Assembly: GCA_902702965.1 (NCBI GenBank)
Contig: CACRXP010000421.1
Coordinates: forward strand, 361,432-425,431
Direction of reading: 5' to 3'
Length of the DNA stretch: 64,000 nucleotides
DNA from: Spirometra erinaceieuropaei
Taxonomy: Eukaryota > Platyhelminthes > Cestoda > Diphyllobothriidea > Diphyllobothriidae
Numbering within the stretch: the stretch's first letter is position 1; each line of letters begins with the position of its first letter. Under the pieces are notes generated by a model, which was not told the DNA's origin, searched no databases, and worked only from the letters and a program-made list of their open reading frames with translations. Of the stretch, positions 34,001-44,503 are shown piece by piece. Position numbers and translations under genes: made by a program.

Positions 34001-37000
34001 TGGTGGGCACAAGGCGAGGTCATAGTCATCTATTAATAGAGGCTCATGAGCGGTTACTCTTTATAAGGCATTCATACATGTGTCATACATCCTCCACCTG
34101 CAACAATGACGCTGCAGGGGCCATGGATGAACTCATGTAGTATCGTAGTATGATTTGTGGGCCAACAAAAGATATTACATAAATTAATGATCTGACAAAT
34201 AGACTTTTGGAAACCGATTAGAATGGCGTTACTTATTAACTTCCTTCTAGTTCACGGATCACGTATTCTTCGGCTTTCTATTCAGCTCTTGAAAATTGCA
34301 ATGTTTTCCTCTTATAAAATTATCTCATCCGCGTCGTATTTACTATTGCGACCTAATACCTGTGTCTGTGTAACTTGCCTGCAGGCTCCACTTCCATCAT
34401 TGTTAAAGTCGATTTCATAAATTCATGCGGGCAAATTAAGGTCAACGCTAACAATTTGTTTTCGTTATGGTAGGCATTTATCCCAATCATTTCTTTGTTG
34501 CCGACATGCGCTCCAGCACATTGAATTAATGCTTTTGTGCGAAAGAATTCCACATATGTCTTACATGCCACTTAATTCCGCCTCTGTCTTAGAAATAACC
34601 CGTCTGTCCGAAGAACTCGGGAACTTAGGCTTTCCCAGCGACATCAATATTGAACATTTGTCCGCCGTGGTACAGTTGCGACGGTCCATTGAAGATCTGG
34701 AGAGGGAAAAATGGAGTTTGACCATGAAATTCAAGCACGTTGCTCCCTTTCTGCAGCCAGGTCGCATTATCAGGGTAAGCCATGCCTGTCATTCTGTCTA
34801 TCTAACTCACCCAAGACTCCAGAATTGCAGTCGGTAGTCTCCTCATTGCGTCAGTTTGCTCTAGGCAGATTGGTACCCAGCCGACTAATTTTGCACTGCG
34901 CCCGGTCCAGTCAGTCTCAGTAGTACTGTGAAAGGTACATCCCGGCCGCGACAATCAGCAGCGGCAGATATGGAGAGTTCGACCCACTCTGTCGTTCCTG
35001 AAGCGAAAACCAAAGTTCTGTGGACTATCATGTCTTGACCAACTGTGCCAAGCCATGTATTGAACTGCTTTCAGTTTGGCGGCTGCATTTGATTTGAGAC
35101 AGTAACACTGAAGTCCTGCAGTGGGCGAGCTAGAACGTTCCCAGACCACCCCAGGCGCTTTGAATTGCGTAAGAGATCTAACGTTGTTGGAGCAGCTGCG
35201 TGCTGTCGCTTTCGAGTTGGCGATGTCATCCTTAATCTGTTTCGTCGACAGTAGATAGTCAAATACGTAGACCTGTAATTTCGTTTGTACTACCTCATGG
35301 TTAGTAGGTTCCCTTGGTGTTCTAAAGGAGCAAGATCAACGAGGAAGTGGCAAAAGCGTTGACTGATTCGAAGTATACGTCACGTTGGACTTCTAAGGTA
35401 CAAAATCTATGAACTCAATTAGCTAACCCTCGCCAGCTGGCCTGTATGCTGTCCTGTACTGCCTTGTTTCCGTAGGTTGAGAGTATCGGTGGTATCGACT
35501 TCGGTTGGGCTGTTGTTCTGAACCTCCGGCGGTCCAAGCAACGTGGGGACCAAAAGAACAAAGGAGCCGGTTTGGAGGATATGCCTATGGTGGACTGCCT
35601 GCTCAAGGTATCCTCAGAAGGAGCGCCGACGTCTATTGATGGTGGCGACGCACCCTGGCCACTCTCCTTCTTCCAGCCGGCCAAGGAGGACATGCTACCT
35701 GATCCGGAGACTGATGAGGCTGAACTCTCCTCCGCCAAAACTTCACGCAAGACGACTGCGGAACGCAGCGGAAGTGGTGAGGCCTCTGCGCTCGTGACTG
35801 TGGCTTCTGTACCGCTCTCCTGCTTGCGTGATCTCACTAGTGTGTGTCTCAACTTTCGCTCCGTGGACGGTGCTAACACCAAGGAGCCGGCCTCTCTGCC
35901 AGAAAAGTTTAATCGACTCCTGCCTGCCCTGCGACTCCAATTCTGGGAGGGAATTTCGCGGGCGAAGAATAAACTGGGCGGTAGTCTTCCCCTTTTGCAC
36001 CCAGTTGATGATCTCGGCGTGCGAGACAATCAGCTCATCAAATGCCTGGAGGTGAGTTACAAGCTATGGTAGCAGCTGCTCTATTACTTCTCTTTTTCAT
36101 AATTTCCCTCCGAGATGTGCAGTTCGGCAGGAACTCACCCTCTGCCTGTGGCATTAGCTTGAGTAGAATGCATAAATTGGTTGGGAAATGATGAAGCAGC
36201 CCTTGGACAAGCGAGGAATGGCGAGTAACATTGATATCCCTATCTTATTTGAATGGTTGTAAGGCGCCGACTTAAAAAAGCCCGAACCGTTCCTGTTACT
36301 CGAGTATCGAGCATTATGCGAAGGTGAATCTAGAGGACTTGCGTAGTGAATGTCTGGGAATTTTGAGAGGAATAGGTCACAGAGTTAGATTGGAATATGT
36401 CGACATCTTGCCTATTCTAATCAGTTGCCAAATCGCGATACAAATCATAAAATTACAAAGTTTGTTAATTTCAGGCCAGCGACCCGATAAAAGAGGCAGG
36501 GAACAAAGTAGCCGCGTTGTTTGTGAGAAGGCTCCGAATTTGTATGCTAATATTGCACTTCGGACGCTAAATCAATACAAAACCTCACTGTCCTTAACGT
36601 TCAAGCTAGCAAGCAGCTCAATAATGATCCAAAAATACGACCAACATAGAAGATTAATCAACGCCTGCCGACCATCATTTTCTGCAATATTGTTTGTTAA
36701 CCTGACATGACAGTTCAACTCTCGTTACCGACGATGCCCACCGCATGGCTCACAACAGAGTCGGCGCAGGGACAGTGACTTACGGATGAATTAGATGTGC
36801 GCTGCATCTGCTGCACCATTAATCGGTACAACATGGATGTCAGCTGTCTGTCTGAAGTTCGACTTCCTGACTCATGCTCTCGGAGAATAGCGATCCCTGG
36901 GGTCGATTCACTTCACCCTGTACCACAGCGGCCCAAGCTTGGGGACCATCCTTCGAGTTAGGTATACCGAAGTCGTCTCAAATGAGACAGTCTGCACTCA

Positions 37001-40000
37001 CTTCGACAACATCGCAAGGATAACCCAGACTCGAAAGAAGATGAGGCGTTCACCGGGAGGAGTTTATTAGAAGTCTGACGTTTCGAGTAGTTTCTTCGTC
37101 TACCCATCTTCAGAGACTGGGAAGTCGTGCGCAGAGCTCTCCTTACATGGCGCACTTTGTTTGATGCGTGGCCCGCCAATGCCGCCTGTGTGGCTGCATC
37201 CGACTCGCATGTTACCGTTACCTACATCGCCCCCGCCCTCGTCGGCCGCAGAGATAGTTGACTGCCCCGATTGTCCCGCGCCGTGACTGTCCCCCATCAA
37301 GAAGGTTCGTGAAATCAGATAGAGGGGAGGCAAATTGGTGGGGCGGATAACAGAGCAGTTGGTGGACATCCAGGCTTCTTACACCTGTCTTGTCGTATGA
37401 TCATCGCCCAGGCCCACAATCTGAACGGTGTCAAAATTGAAGAGGTGAAATAAATCGATCTCGAGTTCTATCCTCGCACATCTTGTCGACACGAATCACC
37501 GAGTCGATGCCAAAGAAACCTTTCAGGTTGTCTACCGGACACCAACAAGCTTCTCCAGAGGCCTACCCCAATGGGTGCTAACTACAGCCGAGGCAGTGGC
37601 TATATGGCTAGCCAATCCAGTGCTATGCTGTCAGAATGCTCCGACACAGGCGCTCTGTCTTCCGTGGCCAACGCCGACCCAACCTCCTGATGGCAGTGGT
37701 GCGTACACAGCGTACCCGACGTAAAAACATTTCTCACAGCCGATGTCCCCCCCTTCCCCTCGCCCCCTTGACCCAATGACCACGACACGCCGACCACGCC
37801 ATAGCACGCCTTGTCATGCGAGTGCGTGGGAACGATGATGGGCATGGGAACGATGGGTGTTAATAGTTCCTGAATCACTTATAAGCTCTGTAACTTTCAA
37901 CTTCTATGTAACTGTTTTGGCCTGATAAAAAGTTACCGAAAACACGTGTTCGTCAAATTGACTTTTCAATTGTAACATGGGAATATTCGCTGAAAATTGA
38001 AGATGTGTCCAATTTGTGCTGCATGGGTTGCCACCTCCGACTTAGGGCCCAACTTATGCTCGTGCATTCACGTTTGCAGCCGTCGGCCGGTTTCCCCAAC
38101 GTAGTTGCACTTCCCGCAGCTGCATTGAAGTTGGTAGGCAACAGTCGACATCTCCTGCTTAGGGATCGGGTCTTTTGGCCGCATCACTTGCCGGCGGATT
38201 ATTCGGTTGGACCTGTGGGAAACACCTATTCCGAGCTGCGCGATGGATCAAGCCACGGTTTCGGAGACCCCTTTCATGTATGGAATGCTCCTCCACGAGG
38301 TTTGCTGACTATGCTCTTCATTCCGCTTCTTTAGTTGTCTTAGGCTCTGTTCAACGAATGTTCGTCGATTGCCGTTGGCTCTAAAGAATTCTTGGGAGAG
38401 CTTCATCTCGTTCATTTTGGCCGCTGGCGCGTTGCAACGAATTTCCACCCGTCGTTATGGCGTGCGTACACAGCTTCGTTTGTGTTGCAGTGGGTGGTTG
38501 CTGTTGTAATCGGACATTTGCTGCGTGTTCGTCGGTTGTCTGTAGACTGGAGTCACCAGTTTGCCATCTGGTTGGCGGCAGACGAAAACATCCAAGAATG
38601 GAAGTTCTTCCCTCACTTCATCTTCGATTCTGAATTGGAGATCGGGAATGATTAAGTTCAGTGGCTCCCCATAGTAGTTACTTTTATCCCAATCAATGAT
38701 TACCAAGGTGTCGTCAACGTAGCGCGCCCAAAACTTGGGCTTGTACACCTCGAACAGTCGCCTCTCGACTTATTGCAGAACCACCTCAGTAATGAACCTG
38801 GAAATTGGTGAACCCATCGGAGTGCCCTTAATTTGCTCATATATGATCCCTTCGAAGGTAAAGAATGTCTTGAGTCAATGCCCCATGAGTTCTATGAGAT
38901 CCTGAGCTGTGGGCTGGCCATCGCCCTCGTCGTAATTTTGACGTAGCAGGTTATGAGCGCTTCGACCGCAAGGGCCTGTGGTATGGGCGTGAACAGTGAG
39001 AACATCAGATGACACTATCCCCGAGCTTGGTTCGATCGTAGCCGCGTTTATTTTGTCAAGAAATTGTTCTACTGAGTGCACCGTTGTTTGTGATCCCGCG
39101 GTTAGGAATCTTAGCTTCTGAAACAGCCAATTTGCGAGCCCGTATGTGGGTGCACCTCGGAGTGAGACGATTGGTCGGAAGGGAACATCTTGCTTGTGTA
39201 CTTTATGGAGACTGTAGAATCTCGTAATAGCTGTTTCTGTTGGCTTTACCATATACCAGTCTTTGACGGTGATGGCCTTGTCCTTCTTTAGTCGAGCCAG
39301 AATCATGTTAACCTTCACCAGCAGGGACTTTAGACTGGCGGCGTCGCCGACTTTGTAAGACTTCCGATCATTGGGGAGCGTGAGGGCTTTGTTTCAACAG
39401 TCAACTTTGTCAAGTACAACGGTTGACCGACCTTTGTCAGCAGGTAGAATAACTGTTTCGGTGTCCACTTTTGGATGACGCTCCAAATCTTTATATCATG
39501 GTCAAACATTGGCATAATGCGGCTGTACTCGACAAAATTGGCATCTGAACCGCTGGAAGAAACGTTTCAGGTTGAACGGAACGAGCCCTTACCGATTTTT
39601 TGTTTTTGGCCTTGGATAGTTGTTGTCTGCAGCCGGCGTCACGATTTTCTTTTGACCGTTCCTGGTTCTTCCAAATCCCCCCCCCCTGCTTGAAAAACAA
39701 CAAACTTGCTTTCTACTTATATGCATTTCATTGTCACGTCTGTCGTAAGGAGGCCTTGAACCTCGTGTTAAGCAATGAAGGCAAAAAAAACACAAGAGGC
39801 ATCTGCTCGTGCTTCTAGATAACCCCACGCTCACGACTGTTTATAGTCGTCCTGAAAATGATCTATTAGAGCATTGAATGCACGCCCGTGGAGAATGTGG
39901 ATTGGACAGGTAGGTTTTTAGTGACTTCTTCGTCGTTTTTGTCTTATCCGTTTTGGGGGGTTACACGAAATCATCTGCTCCTTGTACGCATTGGTCGTTC

Positions 40001-43000
40001 TCAATTCGCCATTGTTTTCTAGCACCACCAATTCGACTGCACAGTTCTACATTCTTCGCTGTCACAGTTAAAGATTAACTGTTCACTAATCCTGAGGGAA
40101 AATTTTAGTTATCGATCTCCGGCCAATCTGACGTTTACTTCAACAGGCAGGTTGAAAGGGTGTTCAGTGGTCATTTACGGGACATCGCTGAATGCTTTGC
40201 TTTTGATGAGGTGTGCCGTTTGGACGGATTGCTTCTCTGAGTGCGGTCTTTTGAATAAGGCATGTATTTTTTTCCTGGGAGCCTGGAAATCTGTCATTCG
40301 TTTGGCATTTACCCAAAATGCCTTCATGCTATGTAATGAGGGCTTTGCAGTCACTCGGATGCGCCATAGTTGTCACCAAACTCCCACAGCTCATCTGAGT
40401 TCAGTCATACACTACATTACATTCAGTAACTGACAGTACGCTAGCCCACGACTTTAACGCTTGTCTTGACATATAATTCCCAACTAGTCTGTATTCAAGC
40501 CCTGAATATTCCCGTCTGGGGAGGGGGTGTAGGGATGGATTACGGCAAAAATGAGCCAGAAATATTCCAATCTCCCCTATCATCATCTTAGCACTTCTTA
40601 AAAACAGGCGAGTTTTATTTGACCTCCATGTAATTTGACGACTTTTACATCCAATCCAGTTTCAACATCCTTAACTTGAGTTTACTTAGCTTGATACCCT
40701 GCCTCTGCCTACTTCCGACTTATCATTTGTTACAGCTGGAATTAGCTTCGCCGTCTTCCTATGCTATGCCACGTCCCTCGTGTTTATACGATTCCTGCTT
40801 GCTTTTTAACCGCACTCGAGGCGCTCCATTTTTTTCTACACTCCACCTTTTCTTCACTTCAGAATATTCAGCTCCTGGACGCCCGTTTGAAGCTCAATCC
40901 GTTGAGTCAGCACCCTAAGCTTGAGTACTTCGTTCATACTTATGGCAAACGCGCAGAGGTTTGTTGTCCACCAGTCCTTCTGCTTTTTCTTGATGATTCC
41001 CATAGTCACCCTTTATTTTATAACTAGCTCATTGTGTGCTTTTCATGACGGCAATTGAATACGCACCCTCTCTTTTATTACAGTACTATGCCTACTTAGT
41101 TCATTTACATAGGCAGATTATATTGGATTTACGGTTCCGGTTAAAACTAACTGTATTTAGTGTTAAAGTTGGGGCTAGGTTAAATATCAAGGTTGGGGTT
41201 CAGTTTGCCTGCCCTGTACTGACTTACCCGATCCGAGTTTCTTTAACCAATCACATTGGACTACGTGTTTCCTGTCCGTTTACACGGTCTTGATTTGCGA
41301 TTTTTGAATTGCGCGGTCCGTTCTGTCATCTCATTGAAGTAATATAACGTATGGCAGGACTGCGAGTTTTCATATTGCCTTTCGCAGACTCCCTTTATTA
41401 CCGCATCTATATTTCGTGCTGTACAAAACTTATATTAAGACTCTTCATATTGCAGGAGTCTCTGTGTCCTATTTCCTCAGCGGGGCTGCCTTCTTAGTCC
41501 TCGACCTTTCATTTCTGCATATTGCACGCCTTGGTGCAGTCGCCGTCTATCTTTCACATTTCTTAAATTAAATTTTGGCCATCTACCATGCAGGATAGAT
41601 GTTATTCGCCCATAACACTTGCTACACCCTTCTTCCCCCGCCTGAAGACGGCTGTTGTGCTACTCGTCTTCAAACTGCAGTTTTGACTTAGGTAAACAGT
41701 TGAACTCTGTACTCAGCTAACCCCTAAGAGGCATCTGATCATCCCTTATTGAAGCTCCCCTGCCCATTCAGTCCAGGTGGAAATTCGAGCGCTGCTATTG
41801 CCTTCTTCTACCCCTTCTACCCCTCCTACCTTCATTTTCTCTGTTTCAGAAATTCTCCGAATTAACGGCGGCTAGCAATGAACTAAGCAAAAAGGAGTCT
41901 CTTCTTCAGCTTGACGAACTACTGTCACGTAAACGCGTCCTCCGGCGTCTAGGTTTCTGCTCAGAAGACGATGTCATACACCTAAAGGGTCGAATCGCTT
42001 GTGAGATCTCCACTGGTGACGAACTCATGCTCACAGAGCTGCTGCTGGATGGGTTCTTTAGTGACATGAGCCCCGAACAACTGGCCGGCGTGCTATCCTG
42101 TTTTGTGTCCGAGAAATCCACCAGTAAGGACGGTGGAGTGCGACTGCAGCCGGACATGGAGGCCGCCTTACAGACCATCAAGGTCAGTGCACTCTACTGA
42201 CTTGCGAGTAAGCCGAAAGGTGACCTTTTGAGCTTGGTTGCCTCGTGCTTCTTTCCCTGGCTGACTTTTTAGTTCAAAATCTCCTGTTTTGGCATTGAAA
42301 TTAATTTAAAATGGTGAGACTATCAAACTGAAGCGGCTGTTGTGGGTGGATGCGGAAAGCTGTGTCCGGAAACTGACGAACCTTCCTACATTCTGTCACA
42401 CTTAAGGGATTGGAGCTACACTACCGATCAGGCGCTGGTCCTAAAATTTAGGGAAGTTGGTACTCTCATTTCGCGACAATTGTCGATGATCGTTGTTTCC
42501 TTTTAGTGAACACGTTTTGTGTCCCAAAAAAGCCGAAACGGGAAACGCCTAACGATGATGCCGGGTGGTGGTTGTCCATTCCATTAGCAAAAAGGTTACC
42601 ACCTTGTCACGACCGGCGAATTAGAGGAGCTCCCTAATCACCACAATCTTCAAGTCGAGCCCTGTTAAGTATTAGAATATTTCAGGCACCGATGGAGGGA
42701 TTTATTCTGTGCGGAAGCCTGTAAAGCGGTGGTAGCAAGCAGTGCACATTGGTTGCCAACTGAAGGCGTTGCCCCACTAGCCAGATCCAAATGACAGCGG
42801 CCACCTTGCGAAAACCCATTTCACTATCAGCAGTGGATAATCGATGAGCCACTTGACCAACACTCGGGGTCATTGTTCTTTGGTTAATGCCGTGTCGCAT
42901 CGTGGATGCTGACAGCGCAACAGCTAAACCCTGGGGCTGAATATGACAATTGGGGAGTCAAGAAAGGACTGGCAGTGTTACCTCACTTCTGTTCGCACAA

Positions 43001-44503
43001 GGTGATCATTCCATTCCGCTCTACATAGCACCTGTCGTTTTGGGCCCAACGGCCACACCCCAGCAACTGCTTTATTCGAATGCGGGTAGACAGTCTGTCT
43101 TCCACGCCGCTGTGCGAGACCCGGTTTGGTCATCAGGGAGAAACCAGCTGTACCATGACATGCTTATAGGGTTATTTTGTCACATCAGGCACTGCGTTTT
43201 AACTCATCTCTGGCCTTTGCAGCATATTTATTTCACTCTGCTTTTTTTGTCCAAATTTATCCGAGGAAGGACATTCACTGTGTAAGTGGGTAGTTACCAA
43301 ACCGTTGCAGGCCCGGACGTCTAAACAGGCAGCCGTCAGCTTCTGTGTTAGCCGAGAAAGTGGACGATCTTCGGGAACAGAAGTCAATTTATTTGAGCTT
43401 ACGGGTCGGTCCTCCAACCAGTCGTCCGAGATATGCGTGCGTAAAATAAGCAATTAAATTGTAAGCCAATTGGACCACGTACCGTTGCGGATGGCTGTAT
43501 CAGTCTTTATGGCACTTGGCGACCGTGGAGTTAGATTGCGTCTTCTTTGGGGGTTGCGTAGCGCCTGGTATGCGGGAGCGAATTTGCGGAGTCGGCCCCA
43601 CTTCAAAGTCACTGTCTAAAGAGTTCAGTCAATGTATGACCTAGTTTATGCAGGCCGTCAGCTCACTGGGGCTGAAAGATTTGATTGAGGGTTCGTCAGG
43701 CTGCTATCACCGTAAACCAATCCACGTGCAAATCGCTGTCCGGCGTCCGCCGCGCACACGGCCAACGTCGTCGTCAGCAACGGCCGGATTTATGCTTATT
43801 GCCCAAAAAAGTTTTTAACACACAGCTGCGCACCGCAACATATTTTCTGTCAATTTCCCTTATTTTACCTCACTACTCGCCTGATCTGCGCCCTCTTTCC
43901 CCCTTTGAAAGCCTGCTTGCACTTGATGCGCCCCTTTTCAGGTTGTACACAGCTGGTTCCCATTTTCTTTACAAATCTTGTGAACTTTCTGCATAGACAA
44001 TCCACTAGCAGTGTGCGGGCTTCCTTTTCTATCATGCAATCTAGCTGGAAGGTGGATGCTGGCAATAAAACCCATTTAATGACGGTTAGTGTTCACAATA
44101 CCACAGTGCCTGTATCTTGTTGTATTTGGATAAGTAGTCTGTTCCAACCTCGTCGACTACAGGCTAAGGCGCGTTTTCTGGCTCAANNNNNNNNNNNNNN
44201 NNNNNNNNNNNNNNNNNNNNNNNNNNNNNNNNNNNNNNNNNNNNNNNNNNNNNNNNNNNNNNNNNNNNNNNNNNNNNNNNNNNNNNNNNNNNNNNNATTT
44301 ATTTTTGCTGTTGCCCTGCGTCTGCGTGAAAGAAACAGTTTTGCCTCACAAATCTCACAGTTTTCGCGAGCTTTTCGATTGTGTTCTTCTCGTTCCTACT
44401 TAATCTGCGCGACCTAACAATTACTGTCTTTGCCCTTTTTCCTCTTCTAGCGATGCTGCTGATAAAACGCGACATTGTCTTCGCAGCCAGCCTCTACCTC
44501 TGA
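27944..44503 (+). CDS. MTREX: Exosome RNA helicase MTR4 (Ski2-like DExH helicase), gap near 3' end
   Basis: MTR4 unwinds RNA and feeds it to the nuclear exosome (TRAMP/NEXT) for rRNA processing and RNA surveillance. Exons: 27944-28017, 28057-28189, 28233-28606, 29358-29649, 31222-31459, 32168-32358, 32699-33077, 34593-34774, 35476-36051, 40863-40958, 41850-42182, [missing], 44451-44503. The first eleven join in phase into 956 codons. Motifs: SAHTSAGKT (I), DEIH (II), [13 protein letters not shown] (III), IHHGGLLP and [10 protein letters not shown] (VI), then the arch/KOW insertion and the C-terminal helical domain. The last exon gives [16 protein letters not shown], the hallmark end of MTR4. 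SKIV2/Ski2 is less likely because of this ending and PFLQPGR. About 80 residues are missing before the last exon, most likely in the N gap. Introns contain SINE and Penelope insertions. Confidence 0.95.
28057..28189 (+). CDS. MTREX: MTR4 exon 2
   Basis: The acceptor is atttttag before 28057 and the donor is gag|gtttgt. It encodes a basic linker ending IPAEGCIHE, which matches the EGCTHE segment before the helicase core. It is flanked by introns of 39 and 43 bp. Confidence 0.83.
28233..28606 (+). CDS. MTREX: MTR4 exon 3, helicase motifs Q, I, Ia, Ib
   Basis: The acceptor is gatttag before 28233 and the donor is tatcg|gtgggt. It encodes [29 protein letters not shown] (Walker A, SAGKT at 28383-28397), [28 protein letters not shown] and [12 protein letters not shown]. 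Confidence 0.94.
29358..29649 (+). CDS. MTREX: MTR4 exon 4, helicase motifs II and III
   Basis: The acceptor is ctgcaag before 29358 and the donor is gaa|gtaagt. It encodes [20 protein letters not shown] (DEIH at 29398-29409), [39 protein letters not shown] and GGDGIFLVV. Confidence 0.94.
29650..31221. other. MTR4 intron 4, nothing recognised
   Basis: It contains a GC-rich stretch (about 29975-30365) open in two plus frames for about 110-119 codons. The products look unlike any protein I know and composition suggests an old repeat. No splice-consistent exon was seen. Confidence 0.45.
31222..31459 (+). CDS. MTREX: MTR4 exon 5, start of RecA2
   Basis: The acceptor is tagcgtcag before 31222. 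The 3' end uses GC: gatg|gcaagt. It encodes [38 protein letters not shown] and KMDFND. Only the GC donor keeps phase with the next exon; the nearby gt at 31464 would shift the frame. Confidence 0.88.
32168..32358 (+). CDS. MTREX: MTR4 exon 6, motif IV-V region
   Basis: The acceptor is ccctccag before 32168 and the donor is aag|gttaga. It encodes [38 protein letters not shown] (HHGG at 32290-32301) and ILFAEGYIK. Confidence 0.93.
32699..33077 (+). CDS. MTREX: MTR4 exon 7, motifs V and VI
   Basis: The acceptor is tccaccag before 32699 and the donor is caaa|gtacgt. It encodes [40 protein letters not shown] (motif VI at 32822-32851), [18 protein letters not shown] and [10 protein letters not shown]. 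Confidence 0.93.
33285..33500 (-). repeat. tRNA-derived SINE-like family A copy in an MTR4 intron
   Basis: On the minus strand it reads 'gagcacccctcgaccattgt', an A-box-like 'catggctcagtggttagag', a B-box-like 'ggcctcgagacc', then the tail 'gaaatggccattccagtctc' and 'ccttgtcggtaatg'. It is antisense to MTR4. Confidence 0.6.
34593..34774 (+). CDS. MTREX: MTR4 exon 8, start of arch domain
   Basis: The acceptor is ctgtcttag before 34593 and the donor is agg|gtaagc. Two bases complete the codon left by exon 7. It encodes [16 protein letters not shown] and [15 protein letters not shown], the PFLQPGR that opens the arch/KOW insertion. Confidence 0.88.
35476..36051 (+). CDS. MTREX: MTR4 exon 9, arch/KOW domain
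   Basis: The acceptor is tccgtag before 35476 and the donor is gag|gtgagt. It is the largest exon (576 bp). It encodes [13 protein letters not shown], a long acidic and Ser-rich stretch, [16 protein letters not shown] and [20 protein letters not shown]. The Ser/Glu-rich part is longer and more divergent than in vertebrates. Confidence 0.9.
36052..36770. other. MTR4 intron 9, 5' part
   Basis: AT-rich, with no recognised element. The 128-codon frame at 36324-36710 lacks recognisable domains. Confidence 0.4.
36775..36965 (+). pseudogene. LINE endonuclease fragment
   Basis: One plus frame reads [20 protein letters not shown], then [17 protein letters not shown], ending at a TAG at about 36960. 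The '[17 protein letters not shown]' pattern is the start of an APE-type LINE endonuclease, of a lineage distinct from both other LINEs in the window. It is 5' and 3' truncated and lies in MTR4 intron 9, sense to the gene. Confidence 0.55.
37077..37113 (-). ncRNA. Minimal type I hammerhead ribozyme motif of the Penelope-like element
   Basis: On the minus strand: CTGAAGA at 37113-37107 (core CUGANGA, the seventh core position is free), stem II GGGTAG/CTACTC with loop ACGAAGAAA, then GAAA and CGTC ending at 37077. Stem I has five pairs (AGTCT/AGACT) around the core. Stem III is two pairs without a loop, as described for Penelope hammerheads. It is antisense to MTR4, so it would not form in the MTR4 pre-mRNA. 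Confidence 0.65.
37965..38454 (-). pseudogene. GIY-YIG endonuclease and connector of the Penelope-like element
   Basis: The minus strand reads [37 protein letters not shown], then the endonuclease core [27 protein letters not shown]. The NYVGETGR and MHEHK motifs are clear. There are three in-frame stops from 38456 onward. In live elements this domain makes the target nick. Confidence 0.8.
38455..38870 (-). pseudogene. Reverse transcriptase palm of the Penelope-like element
   Basis: The minus strand reads [38 protein letters not shown], then [20 protein letters not shown] and [18 protein letters not shown], ending [10 protein letters not shown]. The YVDD box keeps both catalytic Asp residues. 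A stop (TAA at about 38780) and a frame change from the fingers region break it. Confidence 0.85.
38875..39480 (-). pseudogene. RT N-terminal and finger region of the Penelope-like element
   Basis: The minus strand reads [17 protein letters not shown] (about 39450-39400). Then in 39318-38875 it reads [34 protein letters not shown] and [12 protein letters not shown]. These are family-typical finger motifs. The reading frame changes around 39330-39400. Confidence 0.75.
40863..40958 (+). CDS. MTREX: MTR4 exon 10
   Basis: The acceptor is tcacttcag before 40863 and the donor is gag|gtttgt. It encodes [20 protein letters not shown] and the following KRAE, parallel to the E-RMYSHPLHNDPNLE region of animal MTR4. 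A 4.8-kb intron containing a Penelope-like element precedes it. Confidence 0.83.
41850..42182 (+). CDS. MTREX: MTR4 exon 11, helical domain
   Basis: The acceptor is ctgtttcag before 41850 and the donor is aag|gtcagt, with phase 0 at both ends. It encodes [40 protein letters not shown] and [18 protein letters not shown]. Confidence 0.93.
42183..44450. other. MTR4 final intronic interval containing an assembly gap
   Basis: I looked for the conserved winged-helix segment of MTR4 (TFAHICKMTD type) in the visible bases on both sides of the gap and did not find it. A 111-codon frame (42950-43285) and others show no domain. The 43905-44417 frame spans the N run and is meaningless. Confidence 0.6.
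44187..44296. other. Assembly gap (110 N)
   Basis: An unbroken run of N. It falls just where the missing MTR4 exon or exons (about 80 residues) are expected. The true length may differ from 110. Confidence 0.99.
44451..44503 (+). CDS. MTREX: MTR4 terminal exon
   Basis: The acceptor is cctcttctag before 44451. The exon begins with two bases of a split codon. It encodes [15 protein letters not shown] and TGA at 44501-44503, the conserved MTR4 C-terminus. The exon that supplies its partner base is not present in the visible sequence. Confidence 0.88.

Larger units (their letters stand above)
36970..39760 (-). mobile_element. Penelope-like element with GIY-YIG domain, decayed, antisense in MTR4 intron 9
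   Basis: Order on the minus strand: an N-terminal region with [14 protein letters not shown] (about 39475-39405), RT fingers with [19 protein letters not shown] (39318-38875), GTPMGSPIS and [12 protein letters not shown], a connector, a GIY-YIG endonuclease (about 38290-37970), a GC-rich stretch, and a hammerhead motif at 37113-37077. This order matches Penelope-like elements. Stops and frameshifts show it is dead. It does not disturb MTR4 splice sites. Confidence 0.8.

Noticed and set aside
33862..34140. Plus-strand frame starting with [15 protein letters not shown] residues in MTR4 intron 7, considered as an exon
   Set aside because: It does not match MTR4 between exons 7 and 8, which already join in phase.
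43905..44417. 170-codon frame crossing the N run
   Set aside because: It is open only because N codons contain no stops. The flanks do not match MTR4 or anything else known to me.
27944..44503. Ski2/SKIV2L instead of MTR4
   Set aside because: The [12 protein letters not shown] end, the PFLQPGR arch start and the EGCIHE pre-core segment fit MTR4 better.
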